A stretch of 64,000 bases of DNA, taken from positions 1 to 64,000 of the forward strand of contig JAIPBS010000016.1 of the NCBI GenBank assembly GCA_021738625.1, in the 5' to 3' direction. Positions 7,470-15,935 of the stretch are shown one piece after another; the stretch's first letter is position 1; each line of letters begins with the position of its first letter. The DNA comes from Bacteroidales bacterium (GTDB taxonomy: Bacteria > Bacteroidota > Bacteroidia > Bacteroidales > JAIOZK01). The notes under the pieces were generated by a model, which ran no database searches, was not told the DNA's origin, and saw only the letters and a list, made by a program, of their open reading frames with translations. A program made the translations under genes and the position numbers.

Positions 7470-9572
7470 TTACAGGGCATTCAAATCATAGCAAAACACT
7501 GTACCGGCATTCATCAATGCTCTTGTATCTCTTTTCTTGCCGAATATATTGGCGCCTTTGTTGTCGAGGGTTGGCATCCAGAACAACTGATTGGTAAAAG
7601 GATCAACCGTGTAGCATGGATTACCCCTGTTGAATTGCATAGGAATAAAACCTTTCACCTCGCCATCCAGCTTTGAAACGATGGCAAGCCCCACACCTTC
7701 TTCTTTCAGTTTGGTCATGATGATCAGGTAGTTTTTGGTTGCTTTCGAGCTACCGAATCTTTTTGAAATGGCGTTTATATTGCTGCTGATAGACGACAGG
7801 TCGGCCACGCCCAATGTGCTCATCTGGTTGAGCTCCTTGTTCATTTCTGTTTTCAAACCATCCATATTCTGTTCGTATTCCGAAACAGACTGGTTGTATT
7901 CCTTTAGCTTTGCAGGATCCATTCCCGGGCTCTGCGCATAGGCGTCTCCCATGGTATGCATCATACCCCGGTTAAACTGATCGGCGTCTTCCACCATTTG
8001 AGCGGTTATCTGGGCACCGGCAACCGATGCAAGGCTACCCAGGGCTTTAAAGGTAGCTCCGAGTACCTGACCGGCAATGTTGATACCCCGCTCACCAGGC
8101 GCTTTGTAGGTCTTCTCCCAAAGAATATTGCCACCCCAGTCGAATTTTACCAGGTCCTGCTCGGAATACAACAAAATCCCGTCCTTGTACATATCCATGC
8201 CTTTTACCTGATCCGAGCCTTTCAGCTTGATCTTATCCTGGTTAAATTCTTTAGCTGTAAGGGCTGTCTTATCGAAAACATAAATGTTGTTTTTCCTGGA
8301 ATTATAGAAATACACATTGTTGCCGGCGTCCAGTTTAACAAGGTAATCATTGTTTCCGGTTTTCAGTTCCTTGTCGACAACAAATTCTTTTGAATCATAT
8401 TTGTAAATATTGGCGCCGCTTTTTGAAGAGATCAGCAAACCGCCTTTCACTTCTTCAAACTGAAAAGGACCGGGAAATAGTTTTTCCTCTTTCTTCAATT
8501 CGAATTCACCGCTTTCGGGATTAACGATATTAAAAAAGTACTTATCGGCCATCTGGGCTTTGGTAACAAAAACGATCCCTTTCGAGCAAAAAGACGACTG
8601 CACAAAACCGCCCTTGTATTTGAGGCCGTCGCCCCAATACACTTCACCGTTTTCAGGGTTTACCATGTTCATTTCATTCTTTGAGAAGGCGTTTTCATCC
8701 TGTGCCGGGATCAGTACAATTCCATCTTCTATAAAAATGAGATTGGTGACAGGACCCGAAACCTTCACTGGTTTTTCCCAGTACTGGCTGCCGTTGCTAA
8801 TATTGTGGCAGGTCATATACGGCCCGCTGAAGATGTACAGCTTTTGTCCGTCCTGTGAAGGGAATATCTGTGAGTGATCAACGGTCACTGCTTTAAAGAA
8901 ACCCTTCTGATCACCAAATTGCGAAGGATATTCAATATCCCATTTCACTTCTCCTTCTCCATCAAAATGGATTAATCTGTCGTGGACAGCGACGTACATT
9001 CCGCCCTTACCATCACCTACCGGATCGCACATCAACCCTTTCTTGTCTTCATGTTCTTCCAGGGTAACAAATCCCCCGGCGATCTCCACATCCTTATCCA
9101 GGTCAAGATCATTTTTCCACAGCAATCCACCCTCGTCCAGATCGACCATCCAGAACTGTTCGCGGTCGTTCATCTGGGTATATACCAGCAGATTATTTCC
9201 GGCTCTAACCGGGTAAAATGCCTGGATGTTCTCCATACCCAATTCCTTCGGGCTGCATAGCACCATGCCTGATGCAGGATTCAGCACAAGCAGTTCCACC
9301 TCATCAGGCGACCAGTCGAAATAAATGTAAGGAGTGTTTGGAAGGATGTTGAATTGTCCGTAGTTAAAATTTTTCTTCCATAATACTTCGCCTGTTTCCG
9401 CTTCAAGAGCTACTGTTGTTTTTTCATCAGTACCCACGATCAGGGTGCCGTCGGGTGCAAATTCATTCCATGTGATGGGATCGCCGGCTTCGGCTTCCCA
9501 TTTTTCTGTCATTTGCCCGAATCCTGCAAATGACATAAGGATACCAGCGAGCAAAATTGTTAATTCTCTCAT
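7470..9572 (-). CDS. Secreted PQQ-like beta-propeller protein
   Basis: A 700-residue protein with a signal peptide ending AGFGQ at about residue 20. Repeats of the form ALEAETGEVLWKKNF, NPENGEVYWGDGLKY and VNPESGEFEL, spaced along residues 25-500, are typical of the PQQ-like/WD-type beta-propeller. A ~110-residue helical insert follows (residues ~520-620, around YNQSVSEYEQNMDGLKTEMN), and then a last propeller-like segment. It probably acts outside the cytoplasmic membrane as a binding or scaffold protein. A characteristic enzyme motif is not visible, so no dehydrogenase activity is claimed. It is divergent from wtpB, with strong back-to-back promoters, but a functional link to tungstate uptake is only positional. 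Confidence 0.7.
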   Translation of the reverse strand: MRELTILLAGILMSFAGFGQMTEKWEAEAGDPITWNEFAPDGTLIVGTDEKTTVALEAETGEVLWKKNFNYGQFNILPNTPYIYFDWSPDEVELLVLNPASGMVLCSPKELGMENIQAFYPVRAGNNLLVYTQMNDREQFWMVDLDEGGLLWKNDLDLDKDVEIAGGFVTLEEHEDKKGLMCDPVGDGKGGMYVAVHDRLIHFDGEGEVKWDIEYPSQFGDQKGFFKAVTVDHSQIFPSQDGQKLYIFSGPYMTCHNISNGSQYWEKPVKVSGPVTNLIFIEDGIVLIPAQDENAFSKNEMNMVNPENGEVYWGDGLKYKGGFVQSSFCSKGIVFVTKAQMADKYFFNIVNPESGEFELKKEEKLFPGPFQFEEVKGGLLISSKSGANIYKYDSKEFVVDKELKTGNNDYLVKLDAGNNVYFYNSRKNNIYVFDKTALTAKEFNQDKIKLKGSDQVKGMDMYKDGILLYSEQDLVKFDWGGNILWEKTYKAPGERGINIAGQVLGATFKALGSLASVAGAQITAQMVEDADQFNRGMMHTMGDAYAQSPGMDPAKLKEYNQSVSEYEQNMDGLKTEMNKELNQMSTLGVADLSSISSNINAISKRFGSSKATKNYLIIMTKLKEEGVGLAIVSKLDGEVKGFIPMQFNRGNPCYTVDPFTNQLFWMPTLDNKGANIFGKKRDTRALMNAGTVFCYDLNAL

Positions 9573-9660
9573 AATGATAATTTTAGTTAAAAGGTTTGTA
9601 AATAATAGTTAAGTTGTTTATAATGCACATCCTGTTTTACTCCGCTTCTCTATGGGGGGA

Positions 9661-9690
9661 CAAATATAGACATTCAATTTTATCTGCAAA
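9661..9690 (-). promoter_or_regulatory. Promoter of the beta-propeller gene
   Basis: On the minus strand, TTTG (9690-9687), an 18-base spacer and TATATTTG (9668-9661) make a near-ideal Bacteroidota promoter. The predicted leader is ~80 bases. Confidence 0.75.
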
Positions 9691-9740
9691 GTGCGGCAGA
9701 CAATAATTGCGGATAATTTTGTTATTTGTTTCACAATGAA

Positions 9741-9768
9741 TTGAAAACAAATTATTTCTATAATTTTG
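9741..9768 (+). promoter_or_regulatory. Promoter of wtpBC, possibly leaderless
   Basis: TTG at 9741-9743 and TAATTTTG at 9761-9768 fit the consensus with a 17-base spacer. The ATG at 9778 is only ten bases after the box, so the transcript would have almost no 5' leader. Confidence 0.6.
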
Positions 9769-9777
9769 TTTCTTTAT

Positions 9778-10566
9778 ATGATCAAAACGAAAACAACATA
9801 CCTGGTTTTCACTTTTCTGAGCGGACTGGTTTTGCTATTCCTGGTCGGACCGCTGGTTTCAATGTTACTCTCCTCCACTCCCAACACCCTGTTTGAAACT
9901 ACGCGGGAGCCTGAAGTGATCAGAAGCATCTGGCTCACCCTTTGGACATCAATGGCCGGGACTTTGCTGTTCGCCATTGGTGCCATCCCGTTTGCTTATC
10001 TCCTGGCTAGAAAAAACTTTCCCTTAAAAAGACTGGTTAACTCGGTGATCGATCTACCGATTGTCATTCCGCATACGGCTGCGGGGATTGCTTTATTGGG
10101 GAGTATATCAAGGGACACCTGGATCGGTCAGGCAGCAGAATCACTTGGAATAAGTTTCGTCGGGCATCCGGCCGGGATCGCTCTGGCGATGGCTTTTGTC
10201 AGCATGCCTTTCCTGATCAACGCTGCCAGGGACGGATTTGAGGCCGTGCCTGAAAAGCTTGAAAAAGCCGCCATGAACCTTGGGGCTTCCCACTGGCGGG
10301 TTTTCATCAGCATTTCCGTTCCACTGGCCTGGCGCAATATCCTGAGCGGTCTGATCCTGATGTTTGCCCGTGGCATGAGCGAATTCGGCGCCGTGGTCAT
10401 CATCGCATATCATCCCATGATCGCCCCGGTGATGATCTATGAGAGATTCGGATCTTTCGGACTGGATTATGCAAGACCGGTTGCCATTATTTTTATCCTG
10501 GTCAGCCTGTTGTTTTTTATTGTTTTAAGAATGATATCCAAAAGAAAAGCCCATGTTGAAGATTGA
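9778..10566 (+). CDS. wtpB: Tungstate/molybdate ABC transporter permease
   Basis: A 262-residue inner-membrane permease with about six hydrophobic segments. The binding-protein-dependent (EAA) loop is visible as AAMNLGASHWRVFISISVPL, which docks the ATPase. GMSEFGAVVIIAYHPMIAPV is also characteristic of molybdate/tungstate permeases. The upstream TTG at 9766 is rejected because it overlaps the -7 box; the ATG at 9778 fits best. The gene overlaps the downstream ATPase gene by 14 bases, so the two are translationally coupled. Together with the WtpA protein encoded at 2201 it should form a complete importer. A regulator-binding site is not evident by eye. Confidence 0.87.
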   Translation: MIKTKTTYLVFTFLSGLVLLFLVGPLVSMLLSSTPNTLFETTREPEVIRSIWLTLWTSMAGTLLFAIGAIPFAYLLARKNFPLKRLVNSVIDLPIVIPHTAAGIALLGSISRDTWIGQAAESLGISFVGHPAGIALAMAFVSMPFLINAARDGFEAVPEKLEKAAMNLGASHWRVFISISVPLAWRNILSGLILMFARGMSEFGAVVIIAYHPMIAPVMIYERFGSFGLDYARPVAIIFILVSLLFFIVLRMISKRKAHVED

Positions 10567-11608
10567 AAATATCGATAAAAAATTCAAAGGTTTTCATCTT
10601 CAGCAAATCAACCTGGAGGTTGAACAGGGAGAGTATTTCATGCTGCTGGGCAAATCGGGCTCGGGCAAAAGCCTGATACTGGAGATTCTTGCCGGCATGC
10701 AAAAACCAGATTCGGGTAAGGTTGTTTTGAGAAATAAGGAGATCACCCATCTGGATATCCGAAAAAGAAATATAGGTCTGCTTTTCCAGGACAATGCCAT
10801 TTTCTCTCATCTGAGCGTGTTTGATAACATCGCTTATCCGCTTCGTTCAAAAGGATTTTCAAAAAAGGAAATCAACCGAAAAGCAAATCAATTGGCAAAA
10901 GATTTTGATATTGGGCACCTGACAAAGAGAAAAACAACCAATTTGTCAGGCGGGGAAACACAGCGCGTTGCCCTGGCACGTACCCTGGCCATGAAACCGG
11001 ATCTATTGTTGCTCGACGAGCCGCTCACCTCCCTGGATGTGCAACTCCGGCAGGGCATCAGAAAACTGCTCAGAAAAATCAACCGGCAGGGACAAACCAT
11101 CATTCATGTCACCCACGACCATGAGGAAGCCATACTACTCGCAGACCGGGTCGCGGTGATCAACCAGGGAAAAATCATCCAAAGCGGCACGACCGAAGAT
11201 GTTTTCCATTATCCCAAAAATGAATTCGTTGCGAACTTCACCGGGATCAAAAACTTTTTTATGACCTCCTTTAAGCCAGACAATTCTCAAGGAGTTTATC
11301 TTGCAGAAATTAAACCTGGCTTGTCGTTTAAAATCCTTCAAAAACCACATAATACGTTAGGTTCAGTGATCTTAAGATGTCAGGATATCATTCTGAGCAA
11401 AAACAAAGCCGAAACAACTGCGGTGAATAATTTCCAGGGGACCATCATGGAAATCCTTCCTGCCCTAAATGGTTTTGAGCTTTTGGTAGATATTGGCATT
11501 CGCTTATCGGTATTGATCAGCCGGGAATCCCTGCAGAAATTAAATCTGGAAGAAGGAATGCACATCTGGGTGTCTTTCAAAGCGTCTGCTGTGAGGGTGC
11601 TGGGATAA
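10553..11608 (+). CDS. wtpC: Tungstate/molybdate ABC transporter ATPase with Mop/TOBE domain
   Basis: A 351-residue ABC ATPase. Walker A is GKSGSGKS (residues ~34-41), the Q-loop is LLFQDN, the signature is LSGGETQRVALARTLA, Walker B is LLLLDEPLTSLD and the H-loop is HVTHDHEE. The last ~60 residues (NFQGTIMEILPALNGFELLV onward) form a TOBE/Mop-type domain that can bind oxyanions in related ModC/WtpC subunits and give feedback control. It energises uptake through WtpB on the cytoplasmic face. No terminator is seen before the next gene at 11698, but the two are unlikely to be functionally linked. Confidence 0.88.
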   Translation: MLKIENIDKKFKGFHLQQINLEVEQGEYFMLLGKSGSGKSLILEILAGMQKPDSGKVVLRNKEITHLDIRKRNIGLLFQDNAIFSHLSVFDNIAYPLRSKGFSKKEINRKANQLAKDFDIGHLTKRKTTNLSGGETQRVALARTLAMKPDLLLLDEPLTSLDVQLRQGIRKLLRKINRQGQTIIHVTHDHEEAILLADRVAVINQGKIIQSGTTEDVFHYPKNEFVANFTGIKNFFMTSFKPDNSQGVYLAEIKPGLSFKILQKPHNTLGSVILRCQDIILSKNKAETTAVNNFQGTIMEILPALNGFELLVDIGIRLSVLISRESLQKLNLEEGMHIWVSFKASAVRVLG

Positions 11609-11697
11609 TTTTTTTGTAATTCTTTAAGATTTAAAGTTTAAATGAAACCCTGCAAATGCTTACTTTTACAGCATTGTTTAACCAAACACTATTAAAA

Positions 11698-12900
11698 ATG
11701 CAAAAAGGAATATTGTTGATGATGGCGGCACTTATGCTTGGTATGATCAGTCCTGCGGCCGCCCAGGAAAAAGAAGAAGAAAAAAATGCCTACGAATTCA
11801 CTGAAATCAAAGTAATTCCGCACACAGCGGTAAAAAACCAGTACCGCTCGGGAACCTGCTGGAGTTTTTCAGGTTTGGGTATGTTTGAAGCCGAACTGAT
11901 CAGGATGGGCAAAGGGGAATATGACCTTTCCGAAATATTCATCGTTAGAAACGCCTATTCCGACAAAGCCAAAAAGTACGTTCGACTGCACGGCAATCTG
12001 AACATGGCCGGTGGCGGTGGCTTTAGCGATGACGTTTATGTTTTGAAAACATATGGTCTGGTACCCGAAGAAGTATACAGCGGGAAGGTGATCGGTGAAG
12101 AAGATCATGTACACGGAGAGATGGATGCTGTATTTAAAGCCTATACCGATGCAGTGATCAAAAACAAAAACAAAAAACTGACACCCGTCTGGCACGATGG
12201 TTTCAAAAGCCTGCTGGATACCTATCTTGGCGAGTATCCCTACACCTTCGAATATGAAGGCGAGCAATACAATCCTGCCGGTTTTGCTGATGACCTTGAG
12301 TTAAATCCGGATGATTATGTTGAGATCACATCCTACACCCATCAACCATTTTATAAACCTTTTATCATGCAAATCCCTGACAACTGGATGTGGAGCAAAA
12401 CCTACAATGTTCCGCTTGATGAAATGATGGAGATTGTTGACTATGCCCTTGATAACGGATATACCATTGCCTGGGGCGCCGATGTTAGCGACAAAGGCTT
12501 CAGCTGGAAAAACGGCGTAGCCATCATTCCCGATGTGGAAATCGAAGACCTGAGCGGCACAGAAAAAGAACGCTGGGAAGACCTCACCCCTGGTGAACGC
12601 AAAAAGGCAATGTATAGCTTCGAAGAGATCGTTCCCGAAAAAACAATTACTCAGGAAATGAGGCAGGAATCATATAACAATTACGAAACTACGGACGATC
12701 ATGGTATGTTGATCGTAGGAAAAGCCAAAGACCAAAAAGGAAACATTTACTACAAAGTTAAAAACTCATGGGGTACTGAAGGTCATATTTATGATGGATA
12801 CATTTATGTCTCCAAACCTTATATTGCCTACAAAACCATGAATTATATGTTGCATAAGAACGCCATTCCAGAAAACATCAGGGAAAAACTAAATCTATAG
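11698..12900 (+). CDS. pepC: Secreted C1B-family cysteine peptidase (bleomycin hydrolase/PepC-like)
   Basis: This 400-residue protein starts at the ATG at 11698, which gives a signal peptide ending PAAAQ (residue ~22); the earlier start at 11656 lacks one. The papain-fold triad is visible: Cys in RSGTCWSFSG, His in DDHGMLIVG and Asn in VKNSWGTEG. The long insert between Cys and His is typical of the C1B (bleomycin hydrolase, aminopeptidase C) family, which trims peptides from the N terminus. Classical PepC is cytoplasmic; an exported form, common in Bacteroidota, suggests periplasmic peptide scavenging. The gene is followed by a strong terminator and seems to be monocistronic. Confidence 0.85.
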   Translation: MQKGILLMMAALMLGMISPAAAQEKEEEKNAYEFTEIKVIPHTAVKNQYRSGTCWSFSGLGMFEAELIRMGKGEYDLSEIFIVRNAYSDKAKKYVRLHGNLNMAGGGGFSDDVYVLKTYGLVPEEVYSGKVIGEEDHVHGEMDAVFKAYTDAVIKNKNKKLTPVWHDGFKSLLDTYLGEYPYTFEYEGEQYNPAGFADDLELNPDDYVEITSYTHQPFYKPFIMQIPDNWMWSKTYNVPLDEMMEIVDYALDNGYTIAWGADVSDKGFSWKNGVAIIPDVEIEDLSGTEKERWEDLTPGERKKAMYSFEEIVPEKTITQEMRQESYNNYETTDDHGMLIVGKAKDQKGNIYYKVKNSWGTEGHIYDGYIYVSKPYIAYKTMNYMLHKNAIPENIREKLNL

Positions 12901-12918
12901 AAATTATTTTCCTGGAAT

Positions 12919-12957
12919 AAAAAAGGCATTCGGGTAACGGGTGCCTTTTTTTATTTT
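12919..12957 (+). terminator. Rho-independent terminator after the C1B peptidase
   Basis: AAAAAAGGCA pairs with TGCCTTTTTT around a CGGG-rich loop, followed by a T-rich run to 12957. Confidence 0.85.
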
Positions 12958-12968
12958 CAAAAAGATAA

Positions 12969-12998
12969 TTGCTATTCTGCTCAATCTTAATAATTTTG
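12969..12998 (+). promoter_or_regulatory. Promoter of the small membrane protein/TPR regulator pair
   Basis: TTG (12969-12971), a 19-base spacer and TAATTTTG (12991-12998) form a textbook Bacteroidota promoter. It rules out the longer reading frame that begins at 12969. Confidence 0.8.
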
Positions 12999-13022
12999 GA
13001 TCAGGACAAAAAACTACAAACC

Positions 13023-13301
13023 ATGGAAAGTAAATCTTTAAAAAACATCCTGCTGGCCATTGCGGTCGGCATCTGGTTACTGGTCTTTCAAAACCTGGGA
13101 ATCATACCCCAACTAAGGCCAACCACCGTGCAGGCCGACTCTGCCATGCATGTTACGGGCAGCGTTCGTGTGGATGATGTTGTTTATATCAAAGGCGAGG
13201 TGGATGCCAATATAAAAAGCATAAATGGCTATGCCAAGTTTTATAAGGACCCCCGAACAGATCAGTATTACGTACTGCCCGTGACCGATCCCTACGAATA
13301 A
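13023..13301 (+). CDS. Small membrane-anchored protein of unknown function
   Basis: A 92-residue protein starting at ATG 13023. A single N-terminal hydrophobic helix (NILLAIAVGIWLLVFQNLGI, residues ~7-26) anchors a short soluble domain containing VTGSVRVDDVVYIKGEVDAN. This valine/glycine-rich stretch looks like a small beta structure of the kind seen in short periplasmic anchor proteins. The N-terminal charges suggest that the soluble part faces the periplasm. It lies 11 bases before the TPR-HTH regulator and shares its promoter, so it may modulate or be tethered near it. I do not recognise the family. Confidence 0.7.
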   Translation: MESKSLKNILLAIAVGIWLLVFQNLGIIPQLRPTTVQADSAMHVTGSVRVDDVVYIKGEVDANIKSINGYAKFYKDPRTDQYYVLPVTDPYE

Positions 13302-13312
13302 ATATAAAGCAG

Positions 13313-15103
13313 ATGCAGCGGTCGTTCAGGTTAACATTATGGTTATTATTCTTGTGGATGTTTATTCAACAACAATCCCATGCACAGGAAGACTTAGGCC
13401 TGTTGGTCGGTAAGCTGGAAAAAATCACTGAAGATACGGGAAGGGTATTCCTGTTGAACCGCATTGCTATGGCATTCGCCGACACCAACTACGACCGCTC
13501 GCTTCATTATGCCAGAGAAGCTTTAAATCTTGCCAACAAGATCAATTACAAACCCGGCATTGCTGATGCCAATAAAGTTCTTGCCGATGTATTTCTCAAA
13601 GCCGGTAACATTCAGCCTGCCGTCAACTATTATCTGATCAGTATTAAGGTATTCAGTGAGCTGGACTCGCTAAGCATGATTGCCTCTATTTATAATCAAC
13701 TGGCAAAAAGCTACGAAATGCAGGGCAATGACAGGCAGGCGCTCGAAAACTACAACAAAGCCCTAAAGTTTGCAGATCAGTCTGAAAACCGGTATGAAAA
13801 AGCATTTGCATTGAACTACATTGGCGGAGTGCATTACCGTGAGGAAAATTACAAACAGGCATTTGATTATTTCCTGCAAAGCCTGATGATCAGGGAAGAG
13901 ATCAGGGATTCCTCCGGGATGGCTGCCTCTTACAACAATGTTGGTGAAATTTATTTTCTCAGGGATGAATACGACAAAGCACTCGAGCATTACACCAAAT
14001 CCGTTGTACTGAATAAAAAGCTGGATAAACCGCAATGGCTGGCCATCAATTATGAAAATATCGGAAGGGTTTTCCAGGCCATCAATCAGCCGGGAAAGGC
14101 GCTGGAGTATTATAAAACCAGTCTGAAAATTAACAGAGAAATCAATAATATAACAGGGATCGTTACCTCACTAAGCAGCCTGGGCAGCTACTATAACAAA
14201 GCAGCTAACCATCTTACCGCCCTGCGATTTTACGACAGTGCTTTCAGCATGGCCGACCGTCATAAGCTCGCCGCACAAAAAAGCAATGCAGCGCTAGGCT
14301 TGAGTGAAACCTATGCCGGACTGGGGCAATTCAGGAATGCTTTGGACTACTACAAACTGCATGCAACAATCAACGACTCCATTTTCAACATTCAAAAAGT
14401 AAAGCAGATCGCAGAACTGGAAGCCAGATATGAAGCCGAAAGAAGTGAACAGCAGCTGTTATTGAAAGAAAAAGAAAACAAACTGCTCGAACGAAATGTA
14501 AAGATCATCGGATTGAGATACATCATGATTCTTGGTGGTTTGCTGCTGCTCATCATCATCGCCATTTTAATGTATGGAAGGCAACGTATCAAAATCAAAA
14601 GAGACCGGGAAATGATGGTGAAAGACCGGGAAATTCACAAAACACAACGCAAACTAATGGAAAGTGAATTGCGGATCAAAAACAATGACCTGATGAATTT
14701 CGCACTTCATATCGTGCAAAAAAATGATTTCCTGCAATCCGTAAAGAAAGATCTAAAGGAACTGAAAGCAAACTGCAAAGCCGATGAACAGCCACAGAAA
14801 ATCTCGGAACTTTTCCTGAAAGTTAATCAAAACCTGCGCATGAGCCATGAACTCGAAGAGTTCCAAAAAAATGTAGACCAGGTGAACCGTGAATTTTTTC
14901 GGAAGCTTCAAAACAGGTTTTCCGATCTTACCGACAATGAAAAACGGCTTTCCGCCCTGCTTCGATTAAATCTTTCATCAAAGGAAATTGCCACCCTGAA
15001 CAATATCTCGATAAAGGCGGTTGAAATGGGCCGCTATCGTCTTCGCAAGAAACTCAGACTAGACACCAATGAAATACTTACCGACTTTTTGCAAAATTTG
15101 TAA
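13313..15103 (+). CDS. Membrane-bound TPR sensor with cytoplasmic LuxR-like HTH
   Basis: A 596-residue protein in the arrangement common for Bacteroidota one-component regulators. In order: a signal peptide (ending QSHAQ, ~25); TPR units along residues ~30-370 (for example YEKAFALNYIGGVHYREENY and SSGMAASYNNVGEIYFLRDE); a short coiled coil; one transmembrane helix (MILGGLLLLIIIAILMYG, ~405); a second coiled coil; and a C-terminal HTH, LSALLRLNLSSKEIATLNNI followed by SIKAVEMGRYRLRKKL. The TPR part should sit in the periplasm and signal to the cytoplasmic HTH. No kinase domain is present. It is co-transcribed with the 92-residue membrane protein. Targets are unknown. Confidence 0.82.
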   Translation: MQRSFRLTLWLLFLWMFIQQQSHAQEDLGLLVGKLEKITEDTGRVFLLNRIAMAFADTNYDRSLHYAREALNLANKINYKPGIADANKVLADVFLKAGNIQPAVNYYLISIKVFSELDSLSMIASIYNQLAKSYEMQGNDRQALENYNKALKFADQSENRYEKAFALNYIGGVHYREENYKQAFDYFLQSLMIREEIRDSSGMAASYNNVGEIYFLRDEYDKALEHYTKSVVLNKKLDKPQWLAINYENIGRVFQAINQPGKALEYYKTSLKINREINNITGIVTSLSSLGSYYNKAANHLTALRFYDSAFSMADRHKLAAQKSNAALGLSETYAGLGQFRNALDYYKLHATINDSIFNIQKVKQIAELEARYEAERSEQQLLLKEKENKLLERNVKIIGLRYIMILGGLLLLIIIAILMYGRQRIKIKRDREMMVKDREIHKTQRKLMESELRIKNNDLMNFALHIVQKNDFLQSVKKDLKELKANCKADEQPQKISELFLKVNQNLRMSHELEEFQKNVDQVNREFFRKLQNRFSDLTDNEKRLSALLRLNLSSKEIATLNNISIKAVEMGRYRLRKKLRLDTNEILTDFLQNL

Positions 15104-15307
15104 GCCGTGGTCATACCTTTGACGGCTTGTAGTACTCATTCAATTTATATCTGCCTGGCTTTTTGTCTTTTATGTTTTATTAAGTAGAAATATACAACCT
15201 GCAAAATGACATCTAAACCCAGTTTGGTAGAGGTGTGGTAGTAGAACTTTTCTTTTTTATAATAAATGTAAGAACTATCATTGCGCTCTATAAATACCGG
15301 GCTCGAT

Positions 15308-15880
15308 ATGAAGCACAAACAAATCTCAATTGAAGGTTGCATTGAAAATGATCCACGGGCACAAAGCCTGCTGTTCAAAAAGTATTTTCATAAAATGTTC
15401 GGTATTTGCCTGCGGTTTGCAAAAAACCCAACCGATGCCGAAGATATCCTGCAGGAAGGATTTATTAAAGTATTTGCCAACCTTCAAACATTCCGCAGTG
15501 AAGGCAGCCTTGAAAACTGGATGCGCCGGATCATGATCAACACCTCATACAATTTCTACAAACGGAAATATCCTCCCTTCAGCGACATGGATTTTGAAAC
15601 ACTGGAATTGCCCAGGTACAAGAACCTTGACGCCATCGATCAGATGTCGGAAAAAGACATCCTGGACCTGGTAGATAAATTGCCTGAAGGTTACCAGAGG
15701 GTTTTCAATATGAGTGCAATAGAAGGATATACCCACCAGGAGATTGGGAACAAGCTGAAAATCACAAAAGGGACATCAAAATCACAGCTTAACAGGGCAA
15801 AAACATGCTTAAAGAAGAAACTGTTAAGCCTGTTACCCCCGGAGGAATTAACCACTCCTAATCCCATGCTTGCAAACTAA
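15308..15880 (+). CDS. ECF-type RNA polymerase sigma factor
   Basis: A 190-residue sigma-70 family protein. Region 2 is visible as LLFKKYFHKMFGICLRFAKN then DAEDILQEGFIKVFANLQTF. Region 4 is visible as LPEGYQRVFNMSAIEGYTHQ then EIGNKLKITKGTSKSQL and LNRAKTCLKKKL. The start at ATG 15308 fits the family length; an upstream in-frame codon at 15281 is not an ATG. No anti-sigma gene follows; the next gene, 55 bases downstream, encodes a T9SS-exported protein. In related bacteria an ECF sigma factor controls T9SS genes, so control of its neighbour is possible but inferred. Confidence 0.88.
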   Translation: MKHKQISIEGCIENDPRAQSLLFKKYFHKMFGICLRFAKNPTDAEDILQEGFIKVFANLQTFRSEGSLENWMRRIMINTSYNFYKRKYPPFSDMDFETLELPRYKNLDAIDQMSEKDILDLVDKLPEGYQRVFNMSAIEGYTHQEIGNKLKITKGTSKSQLNRAKTCLKKKLLSLLPPEELTTPNPMLAN

Positions 15881-15935
15881 GCATGAATTAATATATCTTT
15901 ATATCTTAATTTATAAACTTAAAACCATTCTAAAC

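Noticed and set aside
15102-15128. AAGCCGT/ACGGCTT hairpin as terminator of the TPR-HTH gene
   Set aside because: The stem is only 7 bp with a 13-base loop and no T-run follows.
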